From Spirochaetales bacterium (lineage in GTDB: Bacteria; Spirochaetota; Spirochaetia; DAHUYW01), in contig DAHUYW010000007.1 of NCBI GenBank assembly GCA_027306915.1, positions 62,001 to 126,000 of the forward strand: a DNA stretch of 64,000 nt, written 5' to 3'. The position numbers and the translations under genes were made by a program. Shown here piece after piece: positions 17,322 through 25,668 of the stretch (positions are counted from its first letter, which is position 1; each line of letters starts with the position of its first letter). The notes under the pieces are model-generated. The model ran no database searches, was not told the origin of the DNA, and saw only the letters and a list, made by a program, of their open reading frames with translations.

Positions 17322-19403
17322 CTACGGGCGGCCGACGTTTTTCCGCATTGCGGAGGAGTAGGAGACGAAGAGCAGGATGGCAAAGAGGAGGATCGCAAGC
17401 TTCGGGAACCAATCGCCAAAGCGGGTGTAAATGGTCTCGTGGTCGGGATGGAGGGGGACCTTCGCGATCATGTAGGCGGGCCGATAGAAGGGCAGTCGCT
17501 GAACCAGATGGCCGGCCGTATCCACGTAGGCCGTGACCCCGGAGGCGGTGGCCGAGAGAAGAGGTCTCCGATTCTCCACCGCACGGAAGAGGGCGTTGAC
17601 ATAGTGCTGCATCCCCTCGACGGGGGTGAGCGACCAGTAATCGTTCGAGATATTGAGAATGACCTGCGCTCCCGCGCGCACAAACTCACGGACATCGTTC
17701 GGGAAGGCGTCCTCGAAGCAGATGGGCGTCGAGAAGGTCACCTTCGGCGTCCAGAAGACCGTGTACTCGGTTCCGGGCTCCCAGAGGTAGACGTCGAAGT
17801 GGGTGAGCATATCGTAGACGAAGGGGAGCTGCTTCTTGTAGGGGAAGTATTCGGTGAAGGGAACGAGGTGGATCTTGTGATAGGTCTGCATGCGCTCCCC
17901 CTCCGGAGAGAAGAGGACCGCCGCGTTGTAGTCCTTGCGAATCTCAGTTCCTTTCGGCCCCGGAGTGAGGGTGTAATCGTCGTTCCCGGTGAGGAGCCAG
18001 GTCCCCATGCTGCGCTGGTAGGCTTCGAACTCCCGGACGAGCTGTGCGAGGGGATACTCCTTCGGGTCGAGCTTGCTCCACCTCCGGATATTCGGCACGA
18101 AGGCCGTCTCCGACCAGGCCACCAGATCGGGCCGGTAGAAGAGGGCTTCGTCGGTAAGCCGCTTAAGGACCTCGAAGGTGTGGCGGTAGTCGGTCTTGCG
18201 CGGATCGGTGTTCTGCTGGACGAGCGCTATCCTCACGGTGCGGATGATCGGCTGCACCCCCTGCGCGAGGGCCGCGACGTTGCCCCCCACGAGGAGCACG
18301 AGAAAGAGGACTGCGTATCCGACGGCGGGAGCAAGCGCCCGGCGGGGTCGATCGAACGGCTGCGAGAGGATGTGGGCAAGGATGGAGCTCGCGAGGATGA
18401 CGACAAAGGTGACGCCCCAGACCCCCGTGATCGCGGCAATCTGGATGAACGAGGTGAAGCGGTACTGGCTTACCCCGAGCATCCCCCAGGGGAAGCCGAG
18501 GAAGCCGCTCGTTCGCAGGAGATCGAATCCGACCCACGCGATCGGCACAATCAGGTAGCCCCACCTCTTAAGGCGATGAAAGAGCCACAGAAAGAGCGCC
18601 ATGAAGATCGTGAGCTCGATGATCATGACGCCGGTCACGAACTGGAGCGATACCAGGCTGAAGGTCCCGAGCCAGAAGTTCGTGAGCATCGTCTCGAGGA
18701 CCCCGAAGGCCGCTCCGTAGAAGATGCCCCATCCGTAGCGCACCCGGTAGAGGACCAGCAGCAGAGGCACCATGCAGAAGAAGGCGAGCCAGCCGATCCC
18801 GCGAAGATCAACAAAGGAAGGAAGGGTGAGAACGTAGAGGAAGGCTGCCACGAGCACGAAGGGCAGCGCCCATACGGCCGGATAGTCCCCGACGAGCAGG
18901 CGTCCGGAGGCCTCCGCCGCCCGGGCGCGCGGCCCCCGTCTCCCCGTGGTGACCACCACCGCGGTGCGCGGATAGCGGATGCGATAGGAGACGATGACCC
19001 AGGCCTGGAGGAGCAGGAGCGGAACGAAGCGCACGGCGGAGTTCAGCCGCTCGATCGTCGAATCAGGCGCAAGCCGGAGATTGCCGTGGGTTGCGGCGAA
19101 GCGCTGGACATAGCTCATGTTGGCGTTGGAGGCGAAGATGTACGACAGAAGGAACAGCACCAGCGTCAAGACCATGAGCACCTCGGGGGTCCGAAAGAGG
19201 GCCCGCAGGAGCAGGCGCCGATCCGCCGTCGCGATCCGATAGGCCCAGATGGCGTGAAGGAGGACGAGAAGCAGGTAGAGGTAGTCGCTCGGGGTCTTTC
19301 CCTTCGCCATGCCGAAAGGGCCGAAGAGGAAGATCAGGAATGCCAGAAGGGAGAGCGCACCGATCAGAAGCGTGGGAATGCGCCGCGCGATGCCTTTGGT
19401 CAT
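17322..19403 (-). CDS. lnt: Apolipoprotein N-acyltransferase
   Basis: About 693 residues, long for Lnt (usually about 500-550). The C-terminal nitrilase domain holds the Glu-Lys-Cys triad: E432 (WSETAF), K510 (YHKIHLVPFTEYFP) and C562 (PICFEDAFP). The membrane part has the conserved GFPWGMLGVSQY. The extra length is an N-terminal about 170 residues with three to four additional helices and an Arg-rich linker. It adds the third acyl chain to lipoproteins, consistent with the lipobox proteins in this window. Start uncertain: the ATG at 19403 lacks a clear ribosome site, and an in-frame TTG lies at 19430. Confidence 0.9.
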   Translation of the reverse strand: MTKGIARRIPTLLIGALSLLAFLIFLFGPFGMAKGKTPSDYLYLLLVLLHAIWAYRIATADRRLLLRALFRTPEVLMVLTLVLFLLSYIFASNANMSYVQRFAATHGNLRLAPDSTIERLNSAVRFVPLLLLQAWVIVSYRIRYPRTAVVVTTGRRGPRARAAEASGRLLVGDYPAVWALPFVLVAAFLYVLTLPSFVDLRGIGWLAFFCMVPLLLVLYRVRYGWGIFYGAAFGVLETMLTNFWLGTFSLVSLQFVTGVMIIELTIFMALFLWLFHRLKRWGYLIVPIAWVGFDLLRTSGFLGFPWGMLGVSQYRFTSFIQIAAITGVWGVTFVVILASSILAHILSQPFDRPRRALAPAVGYAVLFLVLLVGGNVAALAQGVQPIIRTVRIALVQQNTDPRKTDYRHTFEVLKRLTDEALFYRPDLVAWSETAFVPNIRRWSKLDPKEYPLAQLVREFEAYQRSMGTWLLTGNDDYTLTPGPKGTEIRKDYNAAVLFSPEGERMQTYHKIHLVPFTEYFPYKKQLPFVYDMLTHFDVYLWEPGTEYTVFWTPKVTFSTPICFEDAFPNDVREFVRAGAQVILNISNDYWSLTPVEGMQHYVNALFRAVENRRPLLSATASGVTAYVDTAGHLVQRLPFYRPAYMIAKVPLHPDHETIYTRFGDWFPKLAILLFAILLFVSYSSAMRKNVGRP

Positions 19404-19499
19404 GGAGACGAGCTTAGCCCGACCCCGCAATAAGCTTCAAGGCGGGGCAGCCGGCGCGCTCCTCGCGCGTTGCGCCCGCGACTGCTCCATCCGCCTTTA

Positions 19500-19586
19500 T
19501 CATCGCCGACCGCCGGCGCGAGTGCCCACCTGGAAGCGGCCGCCGGCAGGAGGGGTCACCTGGAACCGACCGCCGCCGCGCCGCCT
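19500..19586. repeat. Imperfect direct repeat in the lnt/cupredoxin gap
   Basis: Two near-copies of CACCTGGAAVCGRCCGCCG lie in tandem, beginning near 19527 and 19558, in a 183-base gap very rich in GCCG. No gene is supported here. The repeat may be simple GC-rich drift. Confidence 0.3.
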
Positions 19587-19973
19587 TCAACCGCCTGCCA
19601 CGATGAAGTGCCCCTTCATGCCGAGCTCGGCGTGGAAGGGATGGTTGCAGAAGAAGTAGTAGCTCCCCGGGGCCGAGAACGCGACGTGCGTTGTGATGGT
19701 TGCCCTCGGCGGGATCGCGGCGCTGTCGATGACCTTCCCTTCCGGGTCGTCGATGGTGATGTTGTGAGACGTGCCCCCCGTATTCGTTATTGTCAGGGTG
19801 ATGGTTCCCGTCCCCCGCACCTCGATGGTGTTCGGGTCGAAGCGAAAGTCGCTCGCCTTCATCGTGAGGATGCTTCCCGGGCTGACCGAGGTCCGGTAGG
19901 GCGGAACCGTTGCGCAGCCGGAAAGGATGAGAGCGAGCAGCGCGCCGAGCAGCAACACACGTGACGTCTTCAT
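19587..19973 (-). CDS. Cupredoxin-like blue copper lipoprotein
   Basis: A protein of 128 residues: a lipoprotein signal with lipobox LSGC (Cys20) and one cupredoxin domain. Type 1 copper ligands are all in place: H70 (TSHNITI), C109, H114 and M119 in CNHPFHAELGMKG, a Cys-x4-His-x4-Met arrangement as in cytochrome-oxidase-associated and plastocyanin-like cupredoxins. It probably carries electrons at the cell envelope; a partner oxidase is not in the window. GAGGAGG precedes the ATG. It sits alone between lnt and a decayed region. Confidence 0.85.
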   Translation of the reverse strand: MKTSRVLLLGALLALILSGCATVPPYRTSVSPGSILTMKASDFRFDPNTIEVRGTGTITLTITNTGGTSHNITIDDPEGKVIDSAAIPPRATITTHVAFSAPGSYYFFCNHPFHAELGMKGHFIVAGG

Positions 19974-19994
19974 TCTCGATGCCTCCTCAAGCGC

Positions 19995-20205
19995 TTAGAA
20001 GGTAATGCGCAGATCAGGCGATCGGGAAGCCCTCCCTGCAGCTTCATTGCGGCCCTGATCAAGAGCAGGCCACGGCCCGTGCCGACGTCCCTCACGGTCT
20101 CATTACCCTTCCAACAGCCGGACGGCACGGACCAGATAGGCTGCCACCCCGAGCGTCCCCCAAGGGAATCCGAAGAAGCCGCACGCTCGGACGGACCCCC
20201 CTTGG
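19995..20205 (-). pseudogene. Relic containing a methyltransferase-like motif I and an lnt-like patch
   Basis: Minus-strand translation gives two pieces in different frames. The downstream piece reads NETVRDVGTGRGLLLIRAAM, the SAM-binding motif I of class I methyltransferases, followed by KLQGG before similarity fades. The upstream piece, one frame off and ending in a stop, reads GFFGFPWGTLGVAAYLV. Its DNA (20147-20189) matches lnt positions 18473-18515 at 36 of 43 bases. No open frame spans the region and there is no start, so I read it as a decayed fragment or a chimera of two fragments. The methyltransferase identity rests on one motif. Confidence 0.4.
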
Positions 20206-20243
20206 CGGCTTGAGGTCTGATCAGCGCCTACTGCGGCTCAAGA

Positions 20244-20894
20244 TCACAGCTTGTAGCCGAGGAGCAGCGAGAAATCGAGCGTGCTGTAGCCGGCCGATAC
20301 ATTCGTGGCGCCGAGTTGTTGCACTTGCGTGACATAGGCCTGCTCGGCGGAATTGAGGAGCTTTATGCCGTACAGCGCTTCCGGTCGGATATAGAGCCGT
20401 TGGCCGAGCGAGATATCCGCTCCTACGCCGCCCTTGATCCAAAACTGATTGAAGTCCGGCGTGATCGGAGTGGTGATCCCTTGAGGCTCAAAGTAGTCGG
20501 TTGCCCCGTGGACGAGGTTTACGTCATACTCGACGCCCAGGAGAGGGAAAAGAGTCACGGGCCCCACCTTGAACGGATACTTCAGGAGTCCCCCAAGGGT
20601 GAGGTAGCTCAAGGTCTCGGAGTAGCTCGTCGTGGTGAGGCTGGTCCCGCTAACGGTGACACTGCCTTAGGTGACATAGCCGACCGAGAGTTGCGCGTAG
20701 GTCGCGTCGAGAAACGCCTTGGCCCCAAACGGCGTGATGGCGGATTTTGCCGTGCCGGTTGTGCCGGAGAAGGTTGATGAGAAGTTGCCCGAAGCACTCG
20801 ATGCGCTTGCGCCAACGCCCACGCTCAAACCGATGGCGAAGACGCCCGCTCCGACGAGCACCAGAAGTACGAGGACCGTAAGGATCTTTTTCAT
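20244..20894 (-). pseudogene. Beta-barrel-like outer-membrane protein interrupted by an in-frame stop
   Basis: The ATG at 20894 opens a signal peptide (MKKILTVLVLLVLVGAGVFA) and 75 codons, ending at a TAA (20669-20667). The same frame then continues open for 140 codons to 20244. Both halves look like one small beta-barrel: alternating residues, Gly/aromatic strand ends (VTLFPLLGVEYDV, FWIKGGVGADISLGQRLYI, LDFSLLLGYKL). A single base change would restore an open frame of about 216 codons. AAGGAGA precedes the ATG. Either a recent nonsense mutation or a consensus error; the family is not identified beyond barrel-like architecture. Confidence 0.6.
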
Positions 20895-21104
20895 GATGAC
20901 GTGGTCTCCTTACCTGAGGTTTTCGGTCAACAATTTAGCCCACTAAAGAGTTGCGAGGAGCCGCGGTCGAGACACGCGCCCCGATCTGTTTGGCCGCGAT
21001 CGAACGGCGGTCGCGCGCACCGGCTTCGTTTCTCCGGTCCGCCCCTGCGGCGGTGCGTGATTCGTGCCATTGACAGCCATCGAGGGCGCGCACCAGGATC
21101 GCCT

Positions 21105-22505
21105 ATGCGCAAGGTCTTTGTTACGGCCTGTGCGGTCGCCCTTCTGGCGATCGGCTTTTCCGCTTCCGCGGAGTCGCAGGACTGGCCGACCTTCGGCTGG
21201 GACGTCGGCCGTTCGAGCGCGCCGACGGTCTCGATGGGCGTCATCGCGGCAAACCTCGGCTCGCTGGTGCGGCAGCAGATAGCAATCGACGGGACCGTGG
21301 ACTCGTCGGCGATCTACCTGCGCGGCGTGAACGTCGAGGGCTCGACCCGCGACGTCTTCTTCGTCACGACGACCTACGGCAAGACTATCGCAATCGACGC
21401 CGACTCAGGCGCGGCGCTCTGGGAATACACGCCCGCCAGCTACGAAGCCTTGAAAGGAAGCTATCGGATCACGACCGCGACGCCGGTCGCCGATCCGGAT
21501 CGAAGGTTCCTCTACGCGGCCGGCCCCGACGGGATGATCCGAAAGCTTGCCGTTGCCGACGGCAGCGTCGTGTGGGCCACTGCAATCACGCGGCTCCCGG
21601 AGCGCGAGAAGATCGCATCACCCTTAAGCCTCTTCGATGGAAAGGTGATCGCGACTACCGACGGCTACATCGGCGACGAGCCGCCCTACCAGGGGCATGT
21701 CGCCATCCTTGACGCCGCGACCGGCGCGCTCCTGGACGTCTGGAACTCCCTCTGCAGCGACCGCCACGAGCTCATCGACCCGGCGTCGTGCCAAGAGAGC
21801 GACTCCGGAATCTGGGGTCGGGCCGGGGTGGTCATCGACTCGGCCACGGGCAATCTCTACCTCGCAACGGGCAACGGGCCGTGGGACGGCGCCACGAGCT
21901 GGGGCGACTCCGTGATCGAGCTCAGCCCGGATGCGACGCGGGTGCTCGGCAACTACACCCCGGCCAACACCGAGCAGCTGAACGAGGATGACCTCGACAT
22001 CGGCTCCGCCTCGCCGGTGCTCTTGGGCGGTGATCTTGTCGCGCAGGGTGGAAAGGACGGCTGGATTCGGCTGCTCGACTGGAGCGCGATGCGCGGCACA
22101 ACCCCGCATCGAGGAGGGGCGATCGACCGTGTGCGCACTCCCTCGGGAGACCGTCTCTTCACCGCGCCGGCGGTGCTGCACGACGGTCCGGCTACCTGGC
22201 TCTTCGCGGCGGACAACGGGGGTACTTCGGCGTGGACGGTCGACGGGAACCGCCTCCGGCTCCGGTGGCACAGCGGCTACGCAGGAACGAGCCCGGTGGT
22301 TGCCGACGGTCTGCTCTTCGTCTACAACCCGCGCGGAGGGCTCCACGTCTACGAGGCGACGACCGGACGGGAGGTCGCTACCTTGAGCTGCGGCGCCGGC
22401 CACTGGAACAGCCCAATTGTCGCCGACGGGCGGATCGCGCTTCCCGAGGGGAATGCGAACTGGCGCGCACTGAGCGGGGTGCTCGATATCTGGCGATTGC
22501 GCTGA
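21105..22505 (+). CDS. Secreted PQQ-type beta-propeller repeat protein
   Basis: A protein of 466 residues with a Sec signal peptide (MRKVFVTACAVALLAIGFSASA) and repeated propeller blades of the PQQ-dehydrogenase/BamB type, each with the tryptophan-docking style core (YGKTIAIDADSGAALWEYTP, GHVAILDAATGALLDVWN, GGLHVYEATTGREVATL). Two cysteines (SLCSDR, ASCQES) may form a disulphide. No c-type haem CxxCH and no clear PQQ catalytic Asp site is visible, so it is more likely a structural or binding propeller than a dehydrogenase. The ATG at 21105 precedes the signal peptide. Divergent from the broken outer-membrane gene. Confidence 0.7.
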   Translation: MRKVFVTACAVALLAIGFSASAESQDWPTFGWDVGRSSAPTVSMGVIAANLGSLVRQQIAIDGTVDSSAIYLRGVNVEGSTRDVFFVTTTYGKTIAIDADSGAALWEYTPASYEALKGSYRITTATPVADPDRRFLYAAGPDGMIRKLAVADGSVVWATAITRLPEREKIASPLSLFDGKVIATTDGYIGDEPPYQGHVAILDAATGALLDVWNSLCSDRHELIDPASCQESDSGIWGRAGVVIDSATGNLYLATGNGPWDGATSWGDSVIELSPDATRVLGNYTPANTEQLNEDDLDIGSASPVLLGGDLVAQGGKDGWIRLLDWSAMRGTTPHRGGAIDRVRTPSGDRLFTAPAVLHDGPATWLFAADNGGTSAWTVDGNRLRLRWHSGYAGTSPVVADGLLFVYNPRGGLHVYEATTGREVATLSCGAGHWNSPIVADGRIALPEGNANWRALSGVLDIWRLR

Positions 22506-22582
22506 AGGTTGACTTTCCGCAACCGCCGCGCGCCACCTCCTCCCTCCTGTCGTCGCCTGTCGGAAGCATCTCGATGTTCCCC

Positions 22583-22640
22583 TTGTCATCCTATCGGGCC
22601 TGTAGTATACTCTGAGTGACCATTTAAGCTGTTTCGGTCA
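22583..22640 (+). promoter_or_regulatory. Promoter and TetR operator candidate
   Basis: TTGTCA (22583-22588), 17-base spacer, TATACT (22606-22611) is a good promoter. Immediately downstream TGACC (22617-22621) and GGTCA (22636-22640) form an inverted repeat overlapping the start of transcription, placed where a TetR repressor would block its own operon. Confidence 0.55.
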
Positions 22641-22650
22641 TAGGGATTAT

Positions 22651-23292
22651 ATGCCACGCGCCTTCACCGATGCCGAACGGCAGCGGATACGAGAGAGGCT
22701 CATCGCGGTGGGGAAGCGCCTGATCAACCGAGTAGGGCTCCGTCTCCTCGTGGTGGAAGACATCGCGCGCGAGGTCGGGATCTCGAAGGGGAGCTTCTAC
22801 TCCTTCTTTCCCTCCCGGGAGGAGTTCATCCTTACGGTCTTCGAATCCTGGGAGGCGGAGTACCGAGGCGCGCTCATCCGGGAAATCTCAGAGGGCAAAG
22901 GCTCCCCTCGCGAGCGCATGGAGCGCTTCTTCCTGGGCGCCTTCGAGATGCTCGAGCGGGAGCCGGGTCTCGCGCGCCTCGGCGTGAGGGAGCTCCAGAC
23001 AATCATCGATCGGCTTCCGCCCGAGCGCCTCGCAGCCCATCAGGCCGAGGACAACCGGGTTCTGGGGGAGACCTTCGGGCGCTGGATCCGCGAAGGGCTC
23101 CTCGCCCCGGAGCTCATGGATGGCCTTCGGGGACTCGTTCCGGCCCTCTTCTCGATCGCGCTCCACGAGGAGGATTTTCCGTCGGGGAGCTACCGGCCGG
23201 CGGTGAAGCTGATTGCAGAAGCGCTTGCGATGCGCATCGCCTCGAGCACGGGGAACACCTCCGGCGCAAGCGACCCAGGAGGGAAGCCATGA
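22651..23292 (+). CDS. TetR-family transcriptional regulator
   Basis: A protein of 213 residues. The N-terminal helix-turn-helix (VVEDIAREVGISKGSFYSFF at about 34-53, then PSREEF) is diagnostic of TetR. The rest is an all-helical ligand domain of family-typical length. It overlaps the downstream ABC ATPase gene by four bases (ATGA), so regulator and exporter are one transcript, and an inverted repeat in the promoter suggests autorepression. The inducer, probably the exported compound, is unknown. Confidence 0.88.
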   Translation: MPRAFTDAERQRIRERLIAVGKRLINRVGLRLLVVEDIAREVGISKGSFYSFFPSREEFILTVFESWEAEYRGALIREISEGKGSPRERMERFFLGAFEMLEREPGLARLGVRELQTIIDRLPPERLAAHQAEDNRVLGETFGRWIREGLLAPELMDGLRGLVPALFSIALHEEDFPSGSYRPAVKLIAEALAMRIASSTGNTSGASDPGGKP

Positions 23293-24236
23293 CGAGCGGA
23301 AGCCCAGGCGGTGTCCGGACCACGGACGGCGCGGCCATCCTCGCTCGGGGCCTGTCGAAAGATTACGGCCCCGTACAGGCCGTGGTGAACGTGGACCTTG
23401 CGGTTCGCCGAGGAGAGATCTACGGCTTTCTTGGGCGAAATGGAGCCGGCAAGACGACGACGATCCGCATGCTCCTTGGGCTCGTTCGTCCGAGCGCCGG
23501 GAGCTTCTCGATTCTTGGCTCCTCGCTCAGCGAGGACCGCCAGGGCGTGCTCTCCCGGGTCGGCTACTTCGTCGAATCGGCTGCGGCCTATCCCAACCTC
23601 ACCGTGAGCGAGAATCTCGAGATCCACCGGCGCCTCATGGGGGCACGCCGATCGGCAGTCGAGGAGGTCATCGCGCTCCTCAAGCTCGAAGAATATGCCG
23701 ACCGACGAGCGGGGAGACTCTCGCTCGGCAACAAGCAGCGGCTCTCGCTCGCACGGGCGCTTCTCCACTCTCCGGAGCTCCTCATCCTGGATGAGCCGGC
23801 AAACGGGCTGGATCCTGCCGGGATTGTCGAGATCAGGTCCCTGCTCCGCCGTCTCGCCGACGAACGAGGCGTCACCATCTTCATGTCGAGCCATCTCCTC
23901 GACGAGGTGGAGCATCTCGCTGACCGGATCGGCATCGTGCATGCAGGGAGGCTCGTTGAGGAGGTTGACTACCGCGAGCTTCGCGAGAGCGCGAGGCTCG
24001 CCATCGAGATCGAGGTCGACGATATCGTGCGGGCAGAGCGCGTTCTGCGCGACGAGCTTGGCCTCGTCGAGCTGTCGCGCTCCGGGGAGACCTCGCTGCG
24101 CGTCGCCGACCCCAAAGCGAAGCCTGCGCCGATCGCCCGCGCGCTCGTCGGCGCCGGCATCGCTCTGGAGCGCCTCGTCGCGACGGAAGAGGATCTCGAG
24201 GAGCATTTCATGCGGTTGACCGGAGGCGCGTCATGA
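23289..24236 (+). CDS. ABC-2 type transporter ATP-binding protein
   Basis: A protein of 315 residues. Walker A GRNGAGKTTT, signature LSLGNKQR, Walker B (ELLILDEPANGLDP) and H-loop (MSSHLLDE) are intact. The C-terminal about 90 residues are the extension typical of drug/antibiotic-type exporters (DrrA/NatA/CcmA-like). It pairs with the membrane subunit that starts four bases before its end. The probable role is export of a small hydrophobic compound or lantibiotic-type resistance, controlled by the TetR gene. Direction and substrate are inferred. Confidence 0.9.
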   Translation: MTSGSPGGVRTTDGAAILARGLSKDYGPVQAVVNVDLAVRRGEIYGFLGRNGAGKTTTIRMLLGLVRPSAGSFSILGSSLSEDRQGVLSRVGYFVESAAAYPNLTVSENLEIHRRLMGARRSAVEEVIALLKLEEYADRRAGRLSLGNKQRLSLARALLHSPELLILDEPANGLDPAGIVEIRSLLRRLADERGVTIFMSSHLLDEVEHLADRIGIVHAGRLVEEVDYRELRESARLAIEIEVDDIVRAERVLRDELGLVELSRSGETSLRVADPKAKPAPIARALVGAGIALERLVATEEDLEEHFMRLTGGAS

Positions 24237-25021
24237 GATTTCCAACCGTGGTCGCGACCGAGCTCGCCAAGCTCCGCAGAAGCAAGGTGACATGGCTCTC
24301 CCTCGCCGCCTACACCTTCATGGTGGCGGTGGCCGGCCTCTTCCTGTGGATGATGAGGAACCCGCGCATGGCCGAAAGCCTCGGTCTGCTCGGACAGAAG
24401 GCCACCTTCGCCTTCGGTGGGCAGTCCCTTGATTGGCATACCTTTCTCGGTTTCATCATCGAGATGGGGGGAGTCGGGGGGCTCGTCATGTCCTCGATCA
24501 TCGTGGCCTACGTCTTTGGACGCGAGTACATCGAGGGGACGGCGAAAAACCTCCTCGCCCTGCCGATCGCGCGCAGCCGCTTCGTGCTCGCCAAGGTCGT
24601 CGTATCTGCGCTCTGGTTCGCCGGCCTCACCCTCTGGCTGATCCCGGCAGCCTCCCTCGCCGGCTCGTTCGCGGGGCTCGGCGGCCTGAGCGTCGCCCTC
24701 CTGCTGCCGGCGGCGGCGAAGCTCTTTGCGCTTGCAGCGATGTCGTTCGCCTGCGCCATGTTCGTGGCCTGGGTTGCCGTGGAGAGCCGAGGCTACTTCG
24801 CTCCGCTCGGCTTTGCCTTTTTCACGCTGATGCTCGCCTCGGTCTTCGGCCATACGGGCTGGGCTCCCTGGGTCCCGTGGTCCATCGTCGGCCTCTACTC
24901 CGGCGCGGCAGGGACGGCAGCCGATCCTGGCTTGGCAAGCATTATCGTTCTCGCCGCCACCTTCCTTGCCGGCACCGGCCTCACGATCCGCCACGAGGTC
25001 TACGCCGACAACGGACAGTAG
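24233..25021 (+). CDS. ABC-2 type transporter permease
   Basis: A protein of 262 residues with six predicted membrane helices (for example WLSLAAYTFMVAVAGLFLWM, GLVMSSIIVAYVFG, GFAFFTLMLASVFG). It opens with the TELAKLRRSKVTW segment typical of ABC-2 permeases, and GREYIEGTAKNLLALPIARS is the conserved cytosolic loop of this type. It overlaps the ATPase gene by four bases and completes the TetR-ATPase-permease operon. Confidence 0.85.
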   Translation: MRFPTVVATELAKLRRSKVTWLSLAAYTFMVAVAGLFLWMMRNPRMAESLGLLGQKATFAFGGQSLDWHTFLGFIIEMGGVGGLVMSSIIVAYVFGREYIEGTAKNLLALPIARSRFVLAKVVVSALWFAGLTLWLIPAASLAGSFAGLGGLSVALLLPAAAKLFALAAMSFACAMFVAWVAVESRGYFAPLGFAFFTLMLASVFGHTGWAPWVPWSIVGLYSGAAGTAADPGLASIIVLAATFLAGTGLTIRHEVYADNGQ

Positions 25022-25042
25022 CGGGCGGTGCGAAGAACGGGT

Positions 25043-25597
25043 CTACGCTCGCCTTTCGCCGGCCTCCTGCCTGGGCGCGCGCCCGAAGCCCATGCGGGAG
25101 AAGAGCCTGTCGCGGCGGATGAGCTGGTGGTAGAGCGCCGCCGCGACATGAAGCGTCACGAGCGCGCCGAGAACCAGGAAGATCAGGAAGTGCAGCCGCT
25201 CGTTGAAATAGCCGTGACGCAGCGCGATCTGCCCGATGACCGCTCCGAGGATGTTCGCCTGGAGAGCGGAGAGCAGCGCACTCCCCGTGAGGATGATGAC
25301 GAATAGGTAGAGCAGGACATGCGTCGCCTTGCCGACAAGATCAAGGAATGGGTTCCCCGTGGTCGCAGCGGGCGGCCTCGGCGTGAGGAAGCGGACCCCG
25401 ACGCGAATCAGGACGGCTGCGAGGGTCGCGATCCCGAGAATCATGTGGAGCTGAAGCTCGGTGGCCCGAGATGCCCAGACCAGATGAAAGTGAAAGGCAA
25501 GCCCGATGGCCGCCTGCGTGAGGAGCAGGAGCGCGATGAGCCAGTGAAGTGCGACGAGCGCACCATGGTAGCGCTGAGGGGGATTGATGGTCTTCAT
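25043..25597 (-). CDS. Cytochrome b561-family membrane protein
   Basis: A protein of 184 residues with four membrane helices and histidines placed as haem b ligands: H in ALVALHWLIALLLL, H in ELQLHMILGI, H in GKATHVLLYLF and H in ALVTLHVAAALYH. This matches the bacterial cytochrome b561 (CybB-type) family, which passes electrons from quinol to periplasmic acceptors. GAGGC precedes the ATG at 25597; much longer upstream open frame is antisense to the glucosidase and rejected. A possible electron partner is the cupredoxin lipoprotein about 5 kb away; that is speculation. Confidence 0.85.
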   Translation of the reverse strand: MKTINPPQRYHGALVALHWLIALLLLTQAAIGLAFHFHLVWASRATELQLHMILGIATLAAVLIRVGVRFLTPRPPAATTGNPFLDLVGKATHVLLYLFVIILTGSALLSALQANILGAVIGQIALRHGYFNERLHFLIFLVLGALVTLHVAAALYHQLIRRDRLFSRMGFGRAPRQEAGERRA

Positions 25598-25668
25598 TGC
25601 CTCAAATCTACCCCCTGATTCTAAGAAATCAGTGAAACGAGCTCCGCGGCCGCGTAGGCGCATGCGCC

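Noticed and set aside
17439..19433. A 664-codon plus-strand open frame opposite lnt
   Set aside because: Antisense to lnt, whose catalytic triad is intact; highly charged translation typical of a shadow frame.
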